This document shows, piece after piece, positions 56,662 through 64,000 of a stretch of 64,000 nucleotides of DNA (position 1 is its first letter; every line of letters begins with the position of its first letter). The stretch is from Thalassospira sp. HF15 (GTDB taxonomy: Bacteria > Pseudomonadota > Alphaproteobacteria > Rhodospirillales > Thalassospiraceae), in assembly GCF_011806525.1 (NCBI RefSeq), contig NZ_JAAVKI010000001.1, forward strand, positions 248,001 to 312,000, in the 5' to 3' direction. Under the pieces are notes generated by a model. It was not told where the DNA came from. It saw only the letters and a program-made list of their open reading frames with translations, and ran no database searches. The translations under genes and the position numbers were made by a program.

Positions 56662-58934
56662 ACAATACCGACCGTTCGATCTCCAACCGGTTCTTGCGGT
56701 CGGGCTTTGTACGGTTTCTGGGGTGGCTTGGCCAGTCTCGGCGCTTTGCGTTCGGGTTGGTTACAGCGGCCCTGATTTCGGTTACGGCGACGTATCTGGC
56801 GATGACGGGAACGGCGCCGTTCCGTCCTGATCCGCGTCTGATCCTGCTGCTATTGAACATCGATCTCGTGTTGGTGTTGCTTCTTGCAACGCTGGTCGCG
56901 CGCAAACTTGTCCAGATCTGGGTGGAACGTCGGCGCGGGGTTGCCGGGGCCAAGCTTCACACCCGTATGGTTCTGATGTTCTCGTTGGTGGCGGTGACAC
57001 CGGCGATTGTTGTGGCCATTTTCTCCGCACTCTTCCTGCATTTTGGTATTCAGGGCTGGTTTAGCGACCGCATCCGGACCGCGGTCGAGGAAAGCATGGT
57101 GATCGCCGATGCCTATTTGCGCGAACACCAGGAGCTTATCCGGGCCGATGCCTTGGCGACCACCAGCGATTTGCAGCGTTTTGGTGTGAATTTCTCGACC
57201 AGTACGGACCGTATTTCCAGCCTTCTGACCGATCAGGCGCTGGCGCGTGGTTTGCCGGAAGTCATGATGATCGACGGATCGGGTCGCATTATCGCGCAGT
57301 CGGAATACAGCTTTTCCTATGACACCAATCAGGCATCCGTACCGCCAGAGGTCTTTGATGAAGCGCGTCAGAAAGACGTGGTTCTGATGATCGGGTCAAG
57401 CGACAACCGCATCCGCGCGATTGCCAAGATCCCGAGCTTTATTGACGCCTTTTTGCTGGTCGGACGATTTGTTGACCCGAATGTGCTTGATCGCATCGAC
57501 AAGGCCCGGCGTGCGGTTGACGCCTATGAAAGCCTTGAAGGCGAACGATCCGGGATCGTGATCACCTTTGTCATGATCTTCGTTTTGATTTCAGTGGTGT
57601 TGCTTTTGGCTGCCGTTACGCTGGGTTTGATGGTCGCCACCCGTCTGGTGCAGCCAGTTTCGCAATTGATTACCGGTGCAGAGCGCGTCCGTGACGGGGA
57701 TTTGTCCTTCCGGGTGCCGCTTGACGGGCAGGGGGATGAGCTTGAAGCGCTGAGCCGCGCCTTTAACCGTATGACCGCGCAGCTCGAAACGCAGCGTAAT
57801 GAACTGGTAGCGGCCAACCGACTTAATGATGAACGCCGCCGCTTTACCGAGGCGATCCTCGGTGGTGTGACAGCTGGCGTGGTTGGTCTTGATCCGGACC
57901 GCAAGATTGATCTTCCCAACCGCAGTGCGTCGGATCTTCTGGGGGTTGATCTTGAAGATTACATTTCACAGGAACTGACCGAAGTTATCCCGGAATTTCT
58001 GCCACTGTTTGAAGACTTTGGTCGCGACGGGGAGCGCAGTAAGCCGCGCCAGATTGAAATTCGTCGGGATGGTGTCAGTCGTACCTTGATGTCGCGGGTG
58101 ACGGCCGAGTGGGCCGACGATGGTACCGTGTTCGGTTATGTCGTGACGTTTGATGATGTGACCGAACTTCAGACCGCACAGCGCATGGCGGCCTGGGCCG
58201 ATGTCGCACGACGCATTGCGCACGAAATCAAGAACCCGCTGACACCCATTCAGCTTTCGGCAGAGCGCCTTAAACGTCGTTACCTGAAGCAGATCAATGA
58301 CGATCAGGAGGTCTTCCAGACCTGTACGGATACCATCATTCGACAGGTGTCTGATATTGGACGGATGGTCGACGAGTTTTCGAGCTTTGCGCGCATGCCA
58401 ACGCCGACAATGCGGTTGGAAAATATCGGTGAACTGGTGAAAAGTGCAGTGTTCCTGCAAAAGCAGGCGCATAGCCATATTACCTATGACTTTGATCGCA
58501 GTGGCATCGAGGAACTGCAGATTTCCTGTGATGCGCATCAGGTCAACCAATGCTTGACCAACACGCTTAAAAACGCTGCGGAGGCCATTGAAGGTCGCGA
58601 GAAGCCTGAAAACGGCGAACTGCCAAAAGGCAGGATTGAAATTTCGGTTGCCACATCGCCTGATAATCAGCGCGTTTTCGTGGCCGTGTCGGATAACGGC
58701 AAGGGGCTTCCGGCTGAACATCGTGAACGACTGACAGAACCCTATGTCACGACCCGATCCAAGGGAACCGGGCTTGGCTTGGCCATCGTAAAGAAAATCA
58801 TGGAAGACCATGGCGGAGAGCTTATACTCTCTGACGGCGTTGAAAGCGGGGCGACGATTACGTTATCTTTCCCGAAGGTTTTGGAAACCGAAACCGATGG
58901 CGTTGATTCGAACGCAAACTCCTCAGGCAATTGA
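56658..58934 (+). CDS. ntrY: sensor histidine kinase NtrY
   Basis: Membrane sensor of the NtrYX pair, linked to nitrogen or redox signals in alphaproteobacteria. The 758-aa protein has membrane helices near residues 30-50 and 60-80, a third near 100-130, a periplasmic or extracytoplasmic region, and another helix near 295-325 followed by a HAMP domain ([20 protein letters not shown]). A PAS region precedes the kinase core. The phospho-His (about 522) is in [20 protein letters not shown]. The ATPase domain has [20 protein letters not shown] and [20 protein letters not shown]. It overlaps ntrC. Confidence 0.95.
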   Translation: MNNTDRSISNRFLRSGFVRFLGWLGQSRRFAFGLVTAALISVTATYLAMTGTAPFRPDPRLILLLLNIDLVLVLLLATLVARKLVQIWVERRRGVAGAKLHTRMVLMFSLVAVTPAIVVAIFSALFLHFGIQGWFSDRIRTAVEESMVIADAYLREHQELIRADALATTSDLQRFGVNFSTSTDRISSLLTDQALARGLPEVMMIDGSGRIIAQSEYSFSYDTNQASVPPEVFDEARQKDVVLMIGSSDNRIRAIAKIPSFIDAFLLVGRFVDPNVLDRIDKARRAVDAYESLEGERSGIVITFVMIFVLISVVLLLAAVTLGLMVATRLVQPVSQLITGAERVRDGDLSFRVPLDGQGDELEALSRAFNRMTAQLETQRNELVAANRLNDERRRFTEAILGGVTAGVVGLDPDRKIDLPNRSASDLLGVDLEDYISQELTEVIPEFLPLFEDFGRDGERSKPRQIEIRRDGVSRTLMSRVTAEWADDGTVFGYVVTFDDVTELQTAQRMAAWADVARRIAHEIKNPLTPIQLSAERLKRRYLKQINDDQEVFQTCTDTIIRQVSDIGRMVDEFSSFARMPTPTMRLENIGELVKSAVFLQKQAHSHITYDFDRSGIEELQISCDAHQVNQCLTNTLKNAAEAIEGREKPENGELPKGRIEISVATSPDNQRVFVAVSDNGKGLPAEHRERLTEPYVTTRSKGTGLGLAIVKKIMEDHGGELILSDGVESGATITLSFPKVLETETDGVDSNANSSGN

Positions 58935-58981
58935 CTTATTTGCCAAAATCGCAACAAGAAAAAGATTGATTTGGTCACGAC

Positions 58982-60361
58982 ATGGCGCACGACATTCTTA
59001 TTGTCGACGATGAAGAAGATATCCGGTCCCTGATTTCCGGCATTCTCGAAGACGAGGGCTATACAACCCGTCAGGCAGGATCAAGTCAGGGAGCTCTGTC
59101 CGAGGTTGCCGCCCGTCGGCCGAGCCTTGTGGTGCTTGATATCTGGATGGATGAAAGTGACCATGACGGCATCGAAACCCTCAAGCTGATCAAGCGCGAG
59201 CACAGTGAAGTTCCGGTCGTGATGATTTCCGGTCACGGCAATATCGAAACCGCACTCGAAGCATCGCGCATCGGGGCATATGATTTTATTGAAAAGCCGT
59301 TCAATACCGACCGTTTGCTGATGGTGGTCGAGCGCGCCATTGATGATGCGCGTCTGCGTCGCGAAAACCGCGAACTGACCCTTAAGGCGGGCGGTGATAC
59401 CGAACTGGTCGGAAAGTCATCTGTCCTGAACAATTTACGACAATCGGCCGAACGCGTTGCACGCACCGGCAGCCGTATTCTCATTCATGGTCCGGCTGGA
59501 TCTGGCAAGGAAGTTGTCGCGCGGCTTATTCATCAAAAATCCGCACGTGCCGAAGCGCCGTTTGTGGTTTTGAATTGCGCGAATATTTCACCTGAAACCA
59601 TGGAAGAGTCGCTTTTCGGGGCGGTCGCGACAGCAGACCGTGAAGCGCGCACCGGCGTGCTTGAAATGGCCCATGGTGGCACCTTGTTGCTTGATGAAGT
59701 GGCAGACATGCCGCTTGAAACCCAGGGCAAAATCGTACGTGTTCTGCAGGATCAAACGTTTGAACGCGTCGGTGGATCGGTGCCGGTTAATGTGGATGTC
59801 AGGGTCATTGCCACGACTGCGCGCGATCTTGAACAGCGCATTGAAGAGCAGAAATTCAGGCAGGATCTTTATTACCGTCTGAATGTTGTGCCACTTGAAG
59901 TGCCTTCCTTGCAGCAGCGCCGTGACGATATTCCAATGCTGGCAGAAATGTTTCTTGATCGATATGCCGATGCGACCGGCCTTCCGAAAAGAAAGCTGTC
60001 GCCCGAAGCAATGGCAACGCTGCATGCTTATGACTGGCCGGGCAATGTTCGTCAGTTGCGCAATGTGATCGAAAGACTGATGATCATGGCGCCAGGTGAT
60101 GAAGACAAGGTCGACCTGATCAGTGGCAAGATGCTGCCATCAGAGCTGTTTTCTGATGTTCCGACTTCGCTAAGTTTTGACAAGACCAGTGAAATCATGG
60201 CATTGCCGCTCCGCGAAGCGCGTGAGATGTTTGAAAAAGAGTATCTCCAGACGCAGATCGACCGTTTTGGCGGGAATATCTCCAAAACGGCAAGCTTTGT
60301 GGGCATGGAACGTTCAGCATTGCATCGCAAGCTGAAAAGCCTTGGTGTTAACGGGCAATAA
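58982..60361 (+). CDS. ntrX: response regulator NtrX (NtrC family lacking GAFTGA)
   Basis: Partner of NtrY. The receiver has its Asp (about residue 53) in LVVLDIWMDESDHDGIETLK. The AAA+ domain has Walker A IHGPAGSGKEVVARLIHQKS and TLLLDEVADMPLETQGKIVR. Where NtrC has the GAFTGA loop, this protein reads SLFGAVATADREARTGVLEM (about residues 209-226), so direct sigma54 activation is unlikely. A Fis-type helix-turn-helix ends it (FGGNISKTASFVGMERSALH). NtrX members without GAFTGA have been described and have regulatory roles other than sigma54 activation. At 459 aa it is full length. Confidence 0.96.
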   Translation: MAHDILIVDDEEDIRSLISGILEDEGYTTRQAGSSQGALSEVAARRPSLVVLDIWMDESDHDGIETLKLIKREHSEVPVVMISGHGNIETALEASRIGAYDFIEKPFNTDRLLMVVERAIDDARLRRENRELTLKAGGDTELVGKSSVLNNLRQSAERVARTGSRILIHGPAGSGKEVVARLIHQKSARAEAPFVVLNCANISPETMEESLFGAVATADREARTGVLEMAHGGTLLLDEVADMPLETQGKIVRVLQDQTFERVGGSVPVNVDVRVIATTARDLEQRIEEQKFRQDLYYRLNVVPLEVPSLQQRRDDIPMLAEMFLDRYADATGLPKRKLSPEAMATLHAYDWPGNVRQLRNVIERLMIMAPGDEDKVDLISGKMLPSELFSDVPTSLSFDKTSEIMALPLREAREMFEKEYLQTQIDRFGGNISKTASFVGMERSALHRKLKSLGVNGQ

Positions 60362-60403
60362 GCCTGAGATTACCTTGGACTGTTGTGAACGGGAGAATTC
60401 GAA

Positions 60404-61783
60404 ATGAAGGTCATCATTTGCGGCGCTGGGCAGGTGGGGTTCCACATTGCCAAGTATCTGTCTGCGGAAAACAATGATGTAACCGTGATCGACCAGTCCG
60501 AAGAGCTGGTGCGCAAGATTTCCGATACACTTGAGGTCAAGGGTATCATTGGCTTTGGCTCACACCCGGATGTGTTGCAGCAGGCGGGTGCTGAAGAGGC
60601 CGATATGCTGATCGCGGTGACCTTTGCTGACGAAGTCAACATGACGGCCTGTCAGGTCGCACATTCGCTGTTTAACGTGCCGACCAAAATCGCGCGTATC
60701 CGCAGCCAGACTTATTTGCAGCCCGAATGGGCCAGTCTGTTTGGCCGTGAGAAGCTGCCGATTGACGTGGTGATTTCGCCCGAAATGGAAGTTGCACGCG
60801 CGGTTGCACGCCGTCTTCAGGCGCCAGGTGCGTTTGACATGATCCCGTTTGCCGATGACAAGGTCAAAATCCTTGGCATCCGCTGCAGTGACGATTGCCC
60901 GGTGATCAACACGCCCCTGCGTCAGCTTCATCAGCTTTTCCCGGATCTCAATATTTCGATCCTCGGCATGATCCGCGGTGACAAGGCGGTTTATCCCAAG
61001 GGGGATGACCAGATGCTGGCCGGCGACCTTGTATATCTTGCGGTTTCCAGTGATCAGGTCGATCGGGCGATGTCGGCCTTTGGTCATGAAGACCCGGAAG
61101 CGCGCCGTATTGTGATCTTTGGCGGCGGTAACATTGCGTTGTTCCTGGCTGAGGAAATCAACAAGAACTTCCCGGGCGTTACCACCCGACTGGTCGAGGC
61201 CGACCCGGAACGGGCACGCTATGTCGCACAGAAACTGCCAAAGAAAAGTGTCGTCTTGCGTGGGGATGTTCTTGATCCGGAACTACTTGAAGAGGCCAAT
61301 GTCGGCAATGCCGAGGCGGTAGTTGCCCTGACCAATGATGATGAAACCAACATTCTGTCGTCCCTGCTGGCGAAGCGGTATGGCTGCCCGCGTGCGCTGA
61401 CGCTGATTAACAAAAGTACTTATAATTCACTGGTTTCCGAACTTGGCGTTGATGTTGTGATCAGCCCGCGTATGACGACGGTGTCGACCATCCTCCATCA
61501 TGTGCGCCGTGGACGTATTCGGGCTGTACACAGCCTTTCCGAGGGCTTTGGCGAGGTGCTTGAGGCAGAAGCACTTGAAACCGCACCAATCGTTGGCAAG
61601 GCGATCAAGGATATCTCGATGCCTGCCGGTGTGGTCTTTGGGGCTATTCTGCGCAACGGAGAGGTTGTAATGCCACGTGCCGCGACCGTGATCGAAGCCA
61701 ATGACCGGATTGTGGTATTTGCAGGCTCTGAGCAGATCAAGAAGGTCGAGAAAATGTTTGCCGTTCGTCTGGAATATTTCTGA
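60404..61783 (+). CDS. trkA: Trk system potassium uptake regulatory protein TrkA
   Basis: Peripheral NAD-binding subunit that gates the TrkH/TrkG potassium channels. The 459-aa protein has two nucleotide-binding halves. The first starts MKVIICGAGQVGFHIAKYLS, and the second has RIVIFGGGNIALFLAEEINK near residue 233. Each is followed by a C-terminal ligand (RCK-C) domain. The segment EANVGNAEAVVALTNDDETN is typical. It begins after GGGAGAATTCGAA, 42 bases after ntrX. The ntrX-trkA order is standard in alphaproteobacteria; the TrkH channel is not in this window. Confidence 0.96.
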   Translation: MKVIICGAGQVGFHIAKYLSAENNDVTVIDQSEELVRKISDTLEVKGIIGFGSHPDVLQQAGAEEADMLIAVTFADEVNMTACQVAHSLFNVPTKIARIRSQTYLQPEWASLFGREKLPIDVVISPEMEVARAVARRLQAPGAFDMIPFADDKVKILGIRCSDDCPVINTPLRQLHQLFPDLNISILGMIRGDKAVYPKGDDQMLAGDLVYLAVSSDQVDRAMSAFGHEDPEARRIVIFGGGNIALFLAEEINKNFPGVTTRLVEADPERARYVAQKLPKKSVVLRGDVLDPELLEEANVGNAEAVVALTNDDETNILSSLLAKRYGCPRALTLINKSTYNSLVSELGVDVVISPRMTTVSTILHHVRRGRIRAVHSLSEGFGEVLEAEALETAPIVGKAIKDISMPAGVVFGAILRNGEVVMPRAATVIEANDRIVVFAGSEQIKKVEKMFAVRLEYF

Positions 61784-61819
61784 TCGGGCAGGCGGTTATC
61801 TTAGTCCTCATACAAAATA

Positions 61820-62533
61820 ATGCCCAGCCAGCCACCGGGATTTCAAATGTCTGACCAATTGCCTCATCCGCCTCAAGCCGTCATTTTTGACTGGGATAAC
61901 ACCCTCGTTGATAGCTGGGGAACCATTCAGACTGCGCTTAACATGACGTTTGAGGAATTCGGTCTGGAAAGCTGGTCGATCGAGGAAACCAAGCAACGGG
62001 TTGCGCGTTCCATGCGTGACAGTTTTCCGATCCTGTTTGGCGAAGACCGTTGGCTGGATGCCAAGGACAGTTTCTATGGCCATTTCCAATCCATTCACCT
62101 TCAAACGTTGAAACCGCTTGCCGGGGCACATGATCTGTTGTGTGCGTTGCGTGATAACGGGACCTATATTGGGGTTGTCAGCAACAAGAATGGTGATTTC
62201 CTGCGCAAGGAAGCCGATCACCTTGAATGGACCCCGTTTTTTGGCAAGATCATCGGGGCAACGGATGCCGCCAAGGACAAACCCGCGCCCGATCCGGTCC
62301 ATATGGCTATGGGCGACTCTTCGGCACCGCAATATGAGAATCTATGGTTTGTTGGCGATAGTGTGGTTGATATTCAGTGCGCGCGGAACGTTGGAGCGAC
62401 TGCAATCCTGATCGGTGACGAAATAACCGGCCACAGTGACACGCAGAATTCCGCGACTCTCAGCCCTGATTGGCATTTCGCGGATTGTGACGCGCTTGTT
62501 AGGGTTGTAAAAAGCTTCTCGAACGTCTTATAG
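61820..62533 (+). CDS. HAD family hydrolase, phosphoglycolate phosphatase-like
   Basis: A 237-aa hydrolase with motif I VIFDWDNTLVDSWGTIQTAL (about residues 22-41), a helical cap domain, motif II in GVVSNKNGDFLRKEADH (SNK), motif III Lys near KDKPAPDPVHMAMG, and motif IV in NLWFVGDSVVDIQCARNVGA. It resembles the Gph/PGP branch, but the substrate is not shown. The ATG at 61820 is one choice; an in-frame ATG at 61847 is another. It lies between trkA and hfq, in a place where I do not recall a HAD gene in the standard order. Confidence 0.9.
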   Translation: MPSQPPGFQMSDQLPHPPQAVIFDWDNTLVDSWGTIQTALNMTFEEFGLESWSIEETKQRVARSMRDSFPILFGEDRWLDAKDSFYGHFQSIHLQTLKPLAGAHDLLCALRDNGTYIGVVSNKNGDFLRKEADHLEWTPFFGKIIGATDAAKDKPAPDPVHMAMGDSSAPQYENLWFVGDSVVDIQCARNVGATAILIGDEITGHSDTQNSATLSPDWHFADCDALVRVVKSFSNVL

Positions 62534-62654
62534 TTCATACAGGTCATTAAAAATGGGGCCGGAATCGTGACTGACCTGATCGTCGACGGTTCCACATTTT
62601 CCTTGGCCGCCCGAAACCAAAAAAACGCTCATAAAAGAAGGCTAGGTCTAACCA

Positions 62655-62912
62655 ATGGCGGAAAAATCACAAAATGTTCAGGACGTCTTTCTGAACTATT
62701 GCCGTAAAAACAAAACGCCGGTTACCGTGTTTCTGGTCAACGGAGTCAAATTGCAGGGGATCATTACCTGGTTTGACAATTTCTCTGTTTTGCTGCGGCG
62801 CGATGCTCATACCCAGCTCGTGTACAAACACGCGATTTCGACGGTAATGCCGACGACCCCGATCAAGCTGTTTGATCCGAGCCAGCCTGCGACGGAAGAA
62901 GAAAATAGCTGA
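62655..62912 (+). CDS. hfq: RNA-binding protein Hfq
   Basis: Hexameric Sm-like chaperone for small RNAs and mRNAs. The Sm1 motif is in [20 protein letters not shown] and [18 protein letters not shown], and the Sm2 motif is in [20 protein letters not shown]. At 85 aa it is a usual alphaproteobacterial length, with a short C-terminal tail. The ATG at 62655 is well placed. It overlaps or abuts hflX in the conserved hfq-hflX pair. Confidence 0.97.
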   Translation: MAEKSQNVQDVFLNYCRKNKTPVTVFLVNGVKLQGIITWFDNFSVLLRRDAHTQLVYKHAISTVMPTTPIKLFDPSQPATEEENS

Positions 62913-64000
62913 CGAGTCTCTGACTTCGGGGAGCGGCGATACGCCGGACTCTCCCCGGGTCCTGGTTTTCCATCCGGAACTAAAACGCGCAGACCCGACC
63001 GGGACTTGGCGCGACGCGTCTTCACGTCTGGAAGAAGCGGTCAGTTTGACGGGTGCGCTTGAATTTGAAGTGGTGGGCGCGGAAATCGTGCCCATTGCAA
63101 AGTTGCGGCCTTCCACACTGTTTGGCAAGGGCGTGACTGAACGGCTTGGCTTGCAGATCAAGGCCGAAGAAGCCGATATTGTCATGATCAACGGCATACT
63201 TACCCCGATCCAGCAACGTAATCTGGAACGGGAATGGAAATGCAAGGTCATCGACCGAACGGGCCTGATCCTTGAAATCTTTGCTGATCGTGCGCGGACC
63301 CGTGAAGGGCGCTTGCAGGTGCAGCTCGCACTGCTGAGTTATCAGCGATCACGCCTTGTCCGGACATGGACGCACCTTGAACGTCAACGAGGTGGCCGTG
63401 GCTTCCTTGCCGGTCCTGGTGAACGTCAGATCGAGATTGACCGACGTTTGATTGGAGACAAGCTTGCCAAGCTCCGCCGAGAGCTTGAGGAAGTCAAGCG
63501 CACCCGTGAACTGCATCGTGAGGCCCGTCGTCGTGTGCCGTACCCGATTGTGGCACTGGTGGGCTACACCAACGCTGGCAAGTCGACCCTGTTTAACCAG
63601 CTGACCGTGTCTGAAGTGTTTGCCGAGGACATGCTGTTTGCGACCCTGGACCCGACCATGCGTGGTCTTGTTCTGCCAAGTGGTCGCAAGGTTATTTTGT
63701 CTGATACGGTGGGCTTCGTATCCGACCTTCCGCATGATCTTGTCGCAGCTTTCCGCGCGACGCTTGAGGAAGTTCTGGAAGCAGATCTGATTGTTCATGT
63801 GCGCGATGCTTCTTCGCCCGAAACCGAAGAGCAGAAGCTTGATGTGCTTGAAGTCCTCAAAGAACTGGGGCTTCAGAAGGCCATTGACGGTGAAGAATTG
63901 GTCGAGGCGCTCAACAAGATCGATCAGCTTGAAGGAGACGACCTGCAGGCGGTGTTGGAATATGCGACGCGCCATGACAACACCATTGCGATTTCCGCCG
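62872..64000 (+). CDS. hflX: GTPase HflX, 3' end outside window
   Basis: Ribosome-binding GTPase that rescues stalled or heat-damaged ribosomes. The visible part has an N-terminal HflX domain with [40 protein letters not shown] and [20 protein letters not shown], then the G domain from [20 protein letters not shown] (about residue 230 from 62872) through [20 protein letters not shown]. The start is unclear: no ATG is available downstream of the stop at 62845-62847, and a TTG at 62872 within hfq is the first recognisable choice. A CTG at 62920 is an alternative. It runs past the right edge. Confidence 0.88.
   Translation, partial: MIRASLRRKKKIADESLTSGSGDTPDSPRVLVFHPELKRADPTGTWRDASSRLEEAVSLTGALEFEVVGAEIVPIAKLRPSTLFGKGVTERLGLQIKAEEADIVMINGILTPIQQRNLEREWKCKVIDRTGLILEIFADRARTREGRLQVQLALLSYQRSRLVRTWTHLERQRGGRGFLAGPGERQIEIDRRLIGDKLAKLRRELEEVKRTRELHREARRRVPYPIVALVGYTNAGKSTLFNQLTVSEVFAEDMLFATLDPTMRGLVLPSGRKVILSDTVGFVSDLPHDLVAAFRATLEEVLEADLIVHVRDASSPETEEQKLDVLEVLKELGLQKAIDGEELVEALNKIDQLEGDDLQAVLEYATRHDNTIAISA

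Overview
The window is a gene-dense stretch of an alphaproteobacterial chromosome. Several gene orders are typical of that class: folK-rpoZ-rel-pdxJ-acpS-lepB-rnc-era-recO, nrdR-ribD-ribE-ribBX-ribH-nusB-thiL, yceD-plsX-fabH-ihfA-merR, and ispDF / dusB-ntrBC-ntrYX-trkA-hfq-hflX. Moderate GC, a MucR regulator, a DUF1127 protein, an arginyl-transferase, a RibBX-type riboflavin gene and TRAP transport together suggest a marine Rhodospirillales member, Thalassospira-like. The genus is inferred from memory of such genomes and was not tested.

Layout. 1-11.8 kb: a partial NYN-domain gene, then folate, transcription, stringent response, pyridoxine, lipid-carrier, secretion, RNA-processing and topoisomerase genes, all on + after the first. 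12.0-15.2 kb: a TRAP transporter whose two permease genes (+) converge on the gene for its binding protein (-). 15.3-18.0 kb: bpt, motB and motA on -. 18.3-31.3 kb: a metabolic segment with many single genes in both orientations: flavin reductase, threonine dehydratase, aldehyde dehydrogenase, ornithine decarboxylase, malonyl-CoA synthetase, DUF1127, a HAD phosphatase, hemB, an MFS carrier, a DeoR regulator and metY. 31.5-34.8 kb: a valine-catabolic operon (isobutyryl-CoA dehydrogenase, 3-hydroxyisobutyryl-CoA hydrolase, 3-hydroxyisobutyrate dehydrogenase). 34.9-36 kb: a small conserved protein and mucR. 36.1-43.2 kb: rpiB, glyA, nrdR, the riboflavin genes, nusB and thiL. 43.3-48.3 kb: bamE, a cytochrome bc1 assembly chaperone, the phospholipid/fatty acid initiation genes, ihfA and a MerR regulator. 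48.4-52.7 kb: tRNA-Pro(GGG), a histidine phosphatase, cutA, yciB, ispDF and a CcsA-like protein. 53-64 kb: dusB, the two nitrogen two-component pairs, trkA, a HAD phosphatase, hfq and hflX, which runs off the end.

Most of this is core genome. I see no phage, insertion sequence, CRISPR array, toxin-antitoxin pair or obvious foreign island, and no clear pseudogene. The less ordinary signals are regulatory. A palindrome of the form GGTA-N6-TACC recurs in front of three metabolic transcription units. Unusual leader structures precede the ornithine decarboxylase, malonyl-CoA synthetase, HAD and metY genes. A second palindrome overlaps the valine operon promoter. Two proteins lack expected motifs: RibBX has no zinc cysteines in its GTP cyclohydrolase-like half, and NtrX has no GAFTGA loop.
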